A stretch of 64,000 nt of DNA from Mesorhizobium sp. (GTDB lineage: Bacteria > Pseudomonadota > Alphaproteobacteria > Rhizobiales > Rhizobiaceae): contig SAPZ01000019.1 in the NCBI GenBank assembly GCA_004020875.1, positions 62,001 through 126,000 on the forward strand, given 5' to 3'. How positions within the stretch are numbered: position 1 is the stretch's first letter; each line of letters starts with the position of its first letter. Positions 27,663 to 35,954 of this stretch are shown here, one piece after another. The notes beneath the pieces are model-generated. The model was given only the letters and a program-made list of their open reading frames with translations, was not told the DNA's origin and did not search any database. The translations under genes were made by a program, and so were the position numbers.

Positions 27663-28826
27663 CTACCTCATATTCCCCGTATGTCCCTGCGAATACCGCC
27701 CCGGCTGCGGCCACACGGTGAGCCCATGCGGCTCGACGCCGACGCGGATCTTGGTCACGGCGCCGGTCGTCGTGTCGATCATGTAGACCTCGCTGTCGAA
27801 GCGGCCGGAGAGCCATAGCTGCTTGCCGTCGGCGCTGACATTGCCCATGTCGGGGCTGCCGCCGCCGGGGATCGGCCATTGCGCAACCACGGCGCGGGTG
27901 GCGAAGTCGATTACCGTCACGCTGCCTGGGCCCTTGGCCTTGCCCTGCTCCATCTTGTGCGAGCCGCGGTTGGAGACGTAGAGCCGCTTGCCGTCGCGGC
28001 TGACGACGAAACCATGCGTGCCGATGCCGGTTGGGATGAAGCCGATTTCCTTGAAACTGTCGCCGTCGACGAGGAACACCCCGTCATTCATCATGTCGGC
28101 CACGTAAAAGACCGTGCCGTCGGGCGAGAGCCGGATGTCCTGCGGCATGCCCATCTTGGAGAGATCGAGATGGCCGAGCACTTTCTGGTTCTTCAGGTCG
28201 ATCTTGGCCAGGCCGCCATCGCCATATTCGCAGGTGAAGATCGCATAGGAGCCGTCGGCCGAGAAATCGGCATGGTTGATGCCGGGGCAGGTCGGCGTCG
28301 GGAGACTCGATTTCAGCGCCATGGTGTGCGGATCGCGGAAATCGAGCTGCTTCATCGCCTCGTCGACGACGATGGCAGCGCTGCCGTCCGGCATGAAATA
28401 GAGATTGTAGGGATCGTCGACCGGGACCTGCTGGCCTGGCTTGCCCGTCATCGGGTCGATCGGCGTCAGGCTGCCGTTTTTGCCGGTGCCGTTGTTGGCG
28501 ACCCACAGCGTCTTCAAATCCCAGGCCGGCACGACATGTTGCGGCTTGCTGCCAACCGAGAACCTGTCGACCTCCTTCAAGGTGACGGTGTCGATCACCG
28601 AGACGCTGTTGGACGAGCGGTTGGGCACATAGACACGCGGCAGCGCGCCGGCCGTGGCCGGGCTCAGATGGCCGGCTGTGGTCTGGCGGTAGATGTCGAC
28701 CGGCCGGGGCGGTGGATCGCTGCAATCCTCCGGGCATGTGCCGGCACGCGACGCGCCGGGCTGCAGGGGGATAAGCAGCGCAAGCGCCATGCAAAAACGG
28801 AGGAAGCGCGGAAAAGCCTCGATCAT
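27663..28826 (-). CDS. Secreted YncE-type beta-propeller protein
   Basis: A 387-residue protein with a signal peptide (hydrophobic core MALALLIPLQPGASRA) and about seven YVTN/YncE blades, seen as repeated units such as RVYVPNRSSNSVSVIDT, LSPDGTVFYVADMMNDGV and RLYVSNRGSHKM. A Cys pair lies after the cleavage site (TCPEDC). The role of this family is unknown; some bind DNA or metals, and others act as periplasmic scaffolds. The start codon overlaps the creatininase stop (ATGA), so the two are coupled. Confidence 0.85.
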   Translation of the reverse strand: MIEAFPRFLRFCMALALLIPLQPGASRAGTCPEDCSDPPPRPVDIYRQTTAGHLSPATAGALPRVYVPNRSSNSVSVIDTVTLKEVDRFSVGSKPQHVVPAWDLKTLWVANNGTGKNGSLTPIDPMTGKPGQQVPVDDPYNLYFMPDGSAAIVVDEAMKQLDFRDPHTMALKSSLPTPTCPGINHADFSADGSYAIFTCEYGDGGLAKIDLKNQKVLGHLDLSKMGMPQDIRLSPDGTVFYVADMMNDGVFLVDGDSFKEIGFIPTGIGTHGFVVSRDGKRLYVSNRGSHKMEQGKAKGPGSVTVIDFATRAVVAQWPIPGGGSPDMGNVSADGKQLWLSGRFDSEVYMIDTTTGAVTKIRVGVEPHGLTVWPQPGRYSQGHTGNMR

Positions 28827-29656
28827 TTTGTCTGACTTGCGATGAAAGCGCGGATCGCATCCGTCGTCCCGTTGACGATGAGATCCACCCCGAGTTGCCC
28901 GAACTGTGCGGAAGACCTTGCCGGATCGCCGCCATAAACGCCATCCCCGGCGCCGAGCGTTGGCGGGCTCGCAAGACGGTCCTTGCGCACCAGGGACGGG
29001 TCGACGGCGAGCATCAGCGAGGTATCGGCCAAGGCCGCATGCGTTCCGATTTCGGCGCGGGTGGCGCCGGCGGCCAGGAGCTTATCGGTGTAAGGGCCTT
29101 GCGCGAACCGATAGTAATCAAGCGCAGCAAAGACCCGAACGGGGGTCTTTTTCCATTCGGCATTGAGCCGGTCGGCCACATGGCGTTCGTCGGCCTGATA
29201 GCCGCCGTGATCGCCGATGAGGACGATGGTCTTGAAGCCTGCATGCCTGAAGCTGCGGGCGGCGCCCTCCAGCAATTGCTCGAAAGTCTTGTCGCTGATG
29301 GTGATTGTTCCCGGAAAACGCATGTGCTCGGTGGGCGGATCGATATTGCCTTCCGGCACATAGGCGATGACGGGCGCGACCAGTGCATTGCCCAGCTTCG
29401 CCGCGATCTTCTCGGCGAGAAACTTCACCCGCACATTGTGCTTGCCCAAGGCCATCGCCGGGCCGCTCTGCTCGGTGCCGCCGATCGGTATGATGATCGT
29501 GGTCGTCCCCGCCGCGACGAGGTCGCGCAGCTCGGTCCAGGTCTGGTCTTCCAGGAAGACCGAAGCGCAGGCCGGATACACCGCCTGCAAGAACAGCAGC
29601 ACCCCGGCACCAGCCAAGATGCGTCGCAGCGCGCCCCTTCCGATCTCGACAAGCAT
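28823..29656 (-). CDS. Secreted creatininase-family protein with altered metal site
   Basis: A 277-residue protein with a signal peptide (AGVLLFLQAVYPACA, residues 15-30) and a creatininase fold. The canonical metal motif E-Q-H-G-P...L-G-T-D reads here EQSGPAMALGKHN, so the His ligand is Ser and the Asp position is His. The second metal block is IGDHGGYQADE. Export is unusual, because creatininase itself and MftE are cytoplasmic. Likely a hydrolase or amidase; substrate unknown. ATG at 29656, or GTG two codons earlier. Confidence 0.82.
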   Translation of the reverse strand: MLVEIGRGALRRILAGAGVLLFLQAVYPACASVFLEDQTWTELRDLVAAGTTTIIIPIGGTEQSGPAMALGKHNVRVKFLAEKIAAKLGNALVAPVIAYVPEGNIDPPTEHMRFPGTITISDKTFEQLLEGAARSFRHAGFKTIVLIGDHGGYQADERHVADRLNAEWKKTPVRVFAALDYYRFAQGPYTDKLLAAGATRAEIGTHAALADTSLMLAVDPSLVRKDRLASPPTLGAGDGVYGGDPARSSAQFGQLGVDLIVNGTTDAIRAFIASQTK

Positions 29657-29679
29657 GTGCACTTTTCCCGGGGATTGCC

Positions 29680-30960
29680 CTAGCGACGTTTCAGCAGGCT
29701 ACGCATGCGGTTGCGCAGCAGGCGCGCCATGTTGCGGGTCTCGCGGTAGAGGTGCAACTGCGACGCCGCCTGGCGGGCCAGCCGGTCGGCGTCCGGCGTC
29801 AGCCCGACCACCAGAGTGCCCATCGGCTTGCGCTCGCTCCACAGGCGGCTCATCACGGGATGGTCCGGAACCGCGCAGGAATCGGTCATGACGATGTTGG
29901 GATCGTCTAGGTGCTGCTTGGTCACCTCGATCATCAAAAGCGTGCCCGGCGAATAGGCGGAGAGCGTCTCGTCATAGGCCGTCTTCCAGGTGTAGGCGAC
30001 GCCAGCCTCGACGAACACGACCAGGCAGGCGATGGCGCGGCCGTCGAGCGTCAGGAGATGGATGCGGCACATGTCCTGCTCGGCCAGCCGGTGCACGGCC
30101 TCGCGAGCGAAAGCGGCGCGGTAGCGGTCGATCGCCATGGCGGTGCGTTCGCGACCCTTCCAGCCGGCGGCCTCCAGTGTCAGGAAGCTTTCGACAGCAT
30201 GGCGGATCTCGTCCGGCCCGCGGGCCACGACGTGCTCGAGCTTGCCGACGTCGGCAAGGCGCCGCTTCAGCCGGCGGAATTCGCGGTAATGGTGCGCGCG
30301 CAGCGATGCCTTGAGGTAGTCCTCGCCGTCGGCGTCGCTCTCGAGCACCGGACGCTCGACCTCGCCGGTGGTCACCAGGGTCAGGCCGCGGCTGTCGGCG
30401 AAGGAGGTGAGCAGGCTCGCCACCGGACCGTCGAGGCGCATATCCGGCAGCACGAAGACTCTTGGCAGCTTGAGGTGCGGCCGCGACAGCATCGAGAAGA
30501 AATCCTCAATGACGCCGACCGGGTCGTCGCGGTCGACCAGCGGCGTGCCGAGCGGGCCGAAGGGGCTCGACCACGTGCGCATCACCGGAACGCCGAGCGG
30601 GATCGCCGGCCGCTCGACCGAGAAGGGCACCAGAAGCCGTAGCCGATTGCGGTATTCGTCGCCGTCGCGGATGACGGCCAGCCGCACCTCGCGATCTTCC
30701 AGCCGCGGCATCGCCGGCGCCAGGAAGCGCGGGTTGAAGAAAACATTGGGCTCGATCGTGCGGGCGCTGAGATAGTCGAGTTCCTCGACGAGGTCGAAGC
30801 CGGCCGAGGCCGGGTAGATGGCGAGCTTGCGTTCCGGCCTGTTGTTTGCGAAGAGCTCGATATGGGCCGGGTCGGCCTCGCGCGCCAGGCCGGCAAGGTT
30901 GGAGACCATGGCGCCGGCAGGGCCGCCGCTGGTCTCTTCGAGCAACGGGACCGCGGCCAT
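29680..30960 (-). CDS. BioF2/FemAB-like GNAT acyltransferase
   Basis: A 426-residue protein with two GNAT-like halves of the Acetyltransf_6 (CelD/BioF2) type. Recognisable parts are DGRAIACLVVFVEAGVAYTW, KTAYDETLSAYSPGTLLMIE and TDSCAVPDHPVMSRLWSERK. Relatives modify exopolysaccharide or lipid precursors. Its ATG overlaps the stop of the flippase gene (ATGA), so an acyl decoration of the flipped polysaccharide is a reasonable inference. The next gene begins 23 bases later. Confidence 0.8.
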   Translation of the reverse strand: MAAVPLLEETSGGPAGAMVSNLAGLAREADPAHIELFANNRPERKLAIYPASAGFDLVEELDYLSARTIEPNVFFNPRFLAPAMPRLEDREVRLAVIRDGDEYRNRLRLLVPFSVERPAIPLGVPVMRTWSSPFGPLGTPLVDRDDPVGVIEDFFSMLSRPHLKLPRVFVLPDMRLDGPVASLLTSFADSRGLTLVTTGEVERPVLESDADGEDYLKASLRAHHYREFRRLKRRLADVGKLEHVVARGPDEIRHAVESFLTLEAAGWKGRERTAMAIDRYRAAFAREAVHRLAEQDMCRIHLLTLDGRAIACLVVFVEAGVAYTWKTAYDETLSAYSPGTLLMIEVTKQHLDDPNIVMTDSCAVPDHPVMSRLWSERKPMGTLVVGLTPDADRLARQAASQLHLYRETRNMARLLRNRMRSLLKRR

Positions 30961-32363
30961 CAGGCGATTTCCTTCCTTGCAGGCACGAAGATCGCCATCA
31001 CGATGCCGAGCTTGCGCCAGACGGTGAAGGAGAGCGCGCTGGCCTCGAAGACCATGGCGAGGCTTGTTGCCATCGCCGCGCCCCAGAGGCCGAAGAGCGG
31101 GATGAGGATCACGTTGAGGCCGATGTTCAGAGCAAGCGTCATGGCATAGACGGCGGCACAGATGTTCTGGTTGCCGCTCATGGTGAGCAGGCTTTCACAG
31201 GGGCCGACGGCGGCGCGCGCCACGACGCCCAGCACAAGCAGGAAAAGCAGCGGATAGCCGGCGGTGAATTCGGGACCGAACAGCACCAGCATCGGCTCGC
31301 CAAGCGCCAGCACCAGCAGCGCCATCAAAAGCGAGGGCCAGAAGGTCCAGGAGACGGTCTCGCGGGCGAAGGCAGCAAGCCGGTGCGGCTCGCCATGGGT
31401 GAATTGGGCGTAGCGCTGGGCGACACCCGCCTTGACCGCGAAATAGACGAAATGCACCAGCGCCAGCGTCTTCACCGTGGCGAAATAGACGGCGACATCA
31501 TTGGGATCGAGATAGGCGCCCACCATCAGCACGTCGGCGTTGGTGAGCAGGAAGAAGAAACCCTCGACCAGGAAGATCGGCAGCGAGACGAGAATCCATT
31601 GGCCGAAATGCACGGTCATCGGTCCGGGCGGGACTTTCTTGTCCATGCGCGAGGTGACGGCCATCAGCTGGCCGAGCGTGGTGACATAAGTGGCGGCGAT
31701 TGAGGCGAAGATCGCGGTCTTGGCGTCGGGCATGTAGTGCAGGCCAAGCATCAGGGCCATGAACACCAGGATCAGCACCGGCCGCACCAGATAGGTCGGC
31801 GACAGCGCCAGCAGCGCCCAGGAATTGGCGCGTGCCAGCCCTTGCAAGAGGTCGCCGAGGGCGATCATCGGCAGGCAGATGACGCCGAGAATGAAGGGGA
31901 TGACGTAGTAGTTCTCGATCCATTCCGACGCGAGCCAGACGCCAAGCGCGCCGAGGCCGGCCACCAGCGTCGAGGCGACGAGCACGAACAGGCGGCTCGC
32001 CTGCACGATGCCGCGCAGCTCGGCCACCATGCCGCGCTCGCGATACTCCGGAATGAAACGGATAACCGAGGTGTGGAAACCAAGGCAGGCGAGATTGCCG
32101 ATGATGACCATCGTCACCCAGACCAGCACCGAGATGCCGTATTCGAACGAGCCGATCCAGCGCGCCATCAGCACCTGGCTGACAAAGGCGATCAAGGCGC
32201 TGATGATGCGGATGGAAAAGGCGATCAGCGACATGCGCCCGGCTTCGCCGCGCGCGTCGGCGGTGAAGAGGATGGCATCGATGCGGCCAAGCAGCGGCCG
32301 CATGCGCAGCGCCCAGCGCTGCGGCAGGAACCGCCCGGCAGTCGTTGCCGCGGAAAAGCGCAC
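30960..32363 (-). CDS. Polysaccharide flippase (Wzx/MATE-like)
   Basis: A 467-residue protein with 12-14 predicted membrane spans and the polysaccharide-synthesis flippase fold. The first span block is ISALIAFVSQVLMARWIGSF, and FKF-like charged loops such as RYAQFTHGEPHRLAAF lie in mid-protein. It should move lipid-linked sugars across the inner membrane. The GTG at 32363 is supported by GGAGAG six bases upstream; ATG at 32303 or 32234 is possible. No glycosyltransferase or polymerase lies nearby, so its substrate must be made elsewhere. Confidence 0.85.
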   Translation of the reverse strand: MRFSAATTAGRFLPQRWALRMRPLLGRIDAILFTADARGEAGRMSLIAFSIRIISALIAFVSQVLMARWIGSFEYGISVLVWVTMVIIGNLACLGFHTSVIRFIPEYRERGMVAELRGIVQASRLFVLVASTLVAGLGALGVWLASEWIENYYVIPFILGVICLPMIALGDLLQGLARANSWALLALSPTYLVRPVLILVFMALMLGLHYMPDAKTAIFASIAATYVTTLGQLMAVTSRMDKKVPPGPMTVHFGQWILVSLPIFLVEGFFFLLTNADVLMVGAYLDPNDVAVYFATVKTLALVHFVYFAVKAGVAQRYAQFTHGEPHRLAAFARETVSWTFWPSLLMALLVLALGEPMLVLFGPEFTAGYPLLFLLVLGVVARAAVGPCESLLTMSGNQNICAAVYAMTLALNIGLNVILIPLFGLWGAAMATSLAMVFEASALSFTVWRKLGIVMAIFVPARKEIA

Positions 32364-32443
32364 CCAAGACTCTCCGTTTTCCGCCTTTTTCCAGCGTTCG
32401 GGTCTATCCGAAACACCTTAAGAAAGGGTGGGTGGGTGCGCTT

Positions 32444-32473
32444 CCTTCTCCCCGTATGGTGACGGGGAGAAGG
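32444..32473. repeat. Hairpin repeat CCTTCTCCCCGT...ACGGGGAGAAGG, copy 1
   Basis: Perfect 12-base arms around a 6-base loop. The same stem (11 bases) recurs at 35919-35945. This looks like a rhizobial intergenic mosaic element of the RIME/ABC type, named from memory. Confidence 0.82.
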
Positions 32474-32486
32474 AACAGGGCCGCCA

Positions 32487-32693
32487 TCAGTGGTGATGCC
32501 ACCAATATTCCCAGTATTCGCGCGGCAGTTCCCGCTCATGCAGGCCGATGTCGCGTCTCAGGTAATCGTCCTGAGGCGGCAGAAGGCGGCGCCGGTTTCG
32601 CAACGGCGAAAGCAGCGCTGACAAGGCCCGTCGCATGTAGCCGCGGGGTGGGAGGTTATCCGCCGCGGCGGGAACACTCTCGCTATCCGACAC
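32487..32693 (-). CDS. Small DUF1127-like basic protein
   Basis: About 68 aa, starting with a probable GTG at 32693. The part RRLLPPQDDYLRRDIGLHER resembles the DUF1127 consensus (L-x-D-x-x-L-x-D-I-G-L), followed by an aromatic/His tail (EYWEYWWHHH). Small DUF1127 proteins in rhizobia affect RNA turnover and phosphate or carbon metabolism. The unusual Trp/His tail and poor start evidence lower confidence. Confidence 0.6.
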   Translation of the reverse strand: MSDSESVPAAADNLPPRGYMRRALSALLSPLRNRRRLLPPQDDYLRRDIGLHERELPREYWEYWWHHH

Positions 32694-32736
32694 GGCGTCA
32701 GGTCCGCCGGCGACGGGACTGATCTGTCCGACACGG

Positions 32737-33009
32737 TCAGCGATAAAAGTAGGGGTCGAGGACCCGCACCTCCGTGATCTTGTCGACGGGAAGCGCGTTC
32801 TTCTGCGCCGTGCTGCGGATCGCCTCCGGCGAGGGCCCATCATAGATGCAGAAACTCTTGCTCTTGTCGGGCGAGACGAACGACTGCACCCAGGTCACGC
32901 CTTTTTCGGCATTGCGGGCGATGACGCCGCTCATCGCGGTGGCGCCGGCATCGTTCATCGGCACATTCAGGCCTTCCGGGAAGGTGCGTTCAACAAGGTA
33001 GCGAGGCAC
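32737..33009 (-). CDS. DUF4242 (SCO4226-type) small protein
   Basis: A 90-residue protein. PRYLVERTFPEGLNVPM, the WVQSF strand and CIYDGPSPEAIRSTAQK fit DUF4242, a ferredoxin-like fold with one member reported to bind nickel. The GTG start at 33009 follows AAAGGAAAA. It diverges from the large LuxR-type regulator, which is probably its regulator. Function unknown. Confidence 0.78.
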   Translation of the reverse strand: MPRYLVERTFPEGLNVPMNDAGATAMSGVIARNAEKGVTWVQSFVSPDKSKSFCIYDGPSPEAIRSTAQKNALPVDKITEVRVLDPYFYR

Positions 33010-33120
33010 GATCGTTTTCCTTTCGTTGGTGATCTGCGCTCGGTTCAAGCGCGACCCAGCAGAAATCACCCTCGCGAAAGGCGCGCATCGGCACCTTTCC
33101 CCATATTTGACGGGACGATT

Positions 33121-33168
33121 CCCTATTTTAGGGACGTTATATGTGGGAATGGGCACGGCTATATGTGG
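33121..33168. promoter_or_regulatory. Palindrome and direct repeats in a divergent promoter region
   Basis: CCCTATTTTAGGG (33121-33133; five-base arms) is followed by two direct copies of TATATGTGG at 33138-33146 and 33160-33168, spaced 22 bases apart (about two helical turns). They lie between the DUF4242 gene and the LuxR-type regulator. They are candidate binding sites for that regulator. Confidence 0.5.
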
Positions 33169-33248
33169 AAGGTCACATTTCCATCCGCGCCTGGGTGACT
33201 ATCCGGCGGCATCCGCCGCGCCAACAATTCCCATTCGCGAGAGTGACG

Positions 33249-35833
33249 ATGCTTCTGGAAAGGCAGACGCAACTAAAGCAACTGGAGGCCGCGCTGGCGG
33301 TCGCCTTGCAAGGCCATGGCCGCGTCGTGGCGCTGACCGGCGAGGCCGGCGCCGGCAAGACGGCGCTGGTCGAGGCGTTCGCGAGCCGGCTGGACGGCGA
33401 TCTGACCGTGCTTCGCAGCGCCTGCGAAGACCTGTCCATTCCAGATCCGCTGGGCCGCTTTACGATCTGGCGCGCGAAGCGCAGTGGGAGTTGCCGCGAG
33501 CGATCGACGACCGCCAGATGCAGCGGCTGTCCTTGTTTTCCGAGGCGCTCGACGTCTTCGAGGCAAAGGGCCCGAGCCTGCTCGTCATCGAAGATCTGCA
33601 CTGGGCCGACGACGCGACGCTCGATTTCGTGCGTTTTCTCGGCAGGCGTATTGCAAACACCCACATCCTGTTGCTGACCACGGCGCGCACCGACCGCAGC
33701 GAAGGGCAGATGCGCGTACGCCGGGCGCTCGGCGAGATCCCGGCCGGCAATGTCGTGCGTATCGACGTGCCGCTGCTCAGCGAAAGCGCCGTGCTGTCGC
33801 TCGCCGCGGCCGCCGAGCGCGATGGCGCCGCGATCTACCGCGCGAGCGCCGGCAACGCCTTCTTCGTCACGGAGCTGCTTGCCGCCGACGACGATGGCGC
33901 GTTGCCGGCGAGCGTGCGCGACGCCGTGCTGGCGCGCGCCGAAAAACTGTCGCCGGGCGCCCGCTCGATGCTCGACGCCGTCTCGGTATTTCCACGCCGT
34001 GCCGACGCCTGGGCGCTGAGCGGCCTTTGCGGGATTGCCGCCGCCGGCCAGCTTGCCGAATGCGTCTCCAACGGCCTGCTTGAGGATTTTGGCGACGGCT
34101 ATGCCTTCCGGCACGAGATCGCCCGTACGGCCATCGAGATGGCGCTGACGCCGAGCAAACGGCGCGAATACAATGAACGCGCCCTGGCGGCCTTGCGCGA
34201 AAACCCGCAAGTAGCCACCGCAAGACTGGTGCATCATGCCGTGGAAGCGCAGAACCTGGACATGGTGCGCGAGCTCGCGCCGGCCGCTGCGCGCGAGGCT
34301 TCGCGGGTCGGCGCGCATCGCGACGCGGTAGGCTATTACGAGGTTGCCCTGCGCTACGCGGATATGCTGCCGGCCGAAAATCGGGCGAAGCTCTATGAGG
34401 GCCACGCTTTCGAGTGTCACCTGATCGGCCGCGTCGGGGCCGCGATGGAAGCGCAGGGGCAGGCGCGCCAGTTGCGCCAAGCGCTGGGCAATCGGGTCAA
34501 GGAGGGCGACGGTCTAAGATGCCTGTCGCGCTTTGCCTACCTGCTCGGCGATCGCGAGGCCGCGGACCGGTTCGGAGCACAGGCCGTGGAGCTTCTGGAG
34601 ACAGCGCCCGACGGTCCCGAACTCGCCATGGCTTATTCCAACCTCTCGCAGCTGGCGATGCTGGCCGAACGGCTCGAGGACACGCTCATGCTCGGCGGCA
34701 AGGCCGTGGAGCTGGCGGAGCGGCACAACCGGCCCGACATCCTCTGCCATGCCCTCAACAATGTCGGCGCCGCCGGGCAGTGGCTGGATTTCACCAAAGG
34801 GCGGCGCGATCTCGCCCGCAGCCTGGGAATTGCTTTGACGGGGAACTTCCAGGAACACGCGGCGCGCGCATTCACCAACTGCGCATGCGTCGAGATGAAC
34901 AGGCTCAACTTCAGCGAGGCGTCCTCGTTCCTGGAGCGCGGCATCGGCTACTGCGTCGAGAATGATCTCGCGACATGGCGCGACTACATGCGTGGCGTAC
35001 AGGCTCAGCTTCTGCTGAGGCTCGGCCTCTGGGACGACGCCGCGGCCGTGGCGCATGAGGTTGTCGACGATGAAGCAACGACACCGTTGGTGCGCTATCC
35101 ATCTCTGGTGGCGCTGGCAAGGCTGCGCATCCGCCGCGGCGACCCATCAGCCGGACCGATCGTCGAAGAGATGAGGCGGTTCCTGGACAAGGGCATGGAG
35201 CTGCAACGGCTTGTGCCTTTTGCCGCGGTGGTGGCCGAGCTGGCGTGGCTGGGCGAGGGCGACAGGGATGAAGCGCTGCATCTGATTGCCCTTGCCGAAG
35301 GCCTCGCGCCGACGCGGGCCGTGTTCGGCGAGCTGGCGACCTGGCGGCGGCTTTTGTCGCCTGAAAGCGATCCCGGCGAGACCGACGGCATGGCGGAGCC
35401 GCATCGCCTGCAATTGATCGGCGACTGGCGCGCCGCCGCTGCGCTTTGGGCGAGAATGGGCGCCCCTTTCGAAGGGGCGCTCGCCTTGCTGCAGGGCGAA
35501 GAGGCCGCGCAGCGTGAAGCGCTCGACATTTTCGAGGCGCTTGGCGCAAGACCGATGGCGCAGCATGTGAGCGGCCTCCTGCGGCAGAGCGGCGTGAGCG
35601 GCATTGCCAGAGGTCCGAGGCAGGCGACGCGCGCCAACCAGGCTGGCCTCACGCAGCGCCAGATGGAAGTGCTGCAGTTGATCGAACGAGGCTTCTCCAA
35701 CAAGAAGATCGCCGCGCATCTGACCATCTCGCCCAAGACGGTTGACCACCATGTCTCGGCGGTGCTCGGGAAGCTGGAAGCCGTCTCGCGCGGCGAAGCG
35801 GCGGCCGCGGCGCGCGCGGCGGGGCTGGTGTGA
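33249..35833 (+). pseudogene. Large ATPase-LuxR regulator (LAL type), frameshifted
   Basis: Encodes about 860 residues: an AAA ATPase (Walker A GEAGAGKTALVEAF near residue 31, Walker B LLVIEDLHWADD), a long TPR-like helical region and a C-terminal LuxR helix-turn-helix (GLTQRQMEVLQLIERGFSNK). The N-terminus from ATG 33249 reads in one frame to CEDLSIPDPLG, and the continuation PLYDLAREAQWELP is in another frame. The switch is at a GGG run (33452-33454), consistent with loss of one G. It may be a real inactivation or a sequencing error. The rest is intact. Confidence 0.82.
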
Positions 35834-35918
35834 CCGTCAGTCGATAGAAAGGCCTAAGTCCGGCATTCCAGCGGGAACTCGGAAATGCCGGCGCTGCCCT
35901 TCATCCGTCCTTCGGGCA

Positions 35919-35945
35919 CCTTCTCCCCGTTGAACGGGGAGAAGG
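35919..35945. repeat. Hairpin repeat CCTTCTCCCCG...CGGGGAGAAGG, copy 2
   Basis: Perfect 11-base arms with a TTGAA loop, between the convergent LuxR-type gene and secA. It is the second copy of the element at 32444-32473. It may act as a two-way terminator here. Confidence 0.82.
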
Positions 35946-35954
35946 AAGAGGGAG

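Noticed and set aside
33026..33248. Upstream in-frame extension of the LuxR-type regulator
   Set aside because: This stretch only appears continuous with the gene because of the frameshift; the real N-terminus with Walker A is in another frame from 33249.
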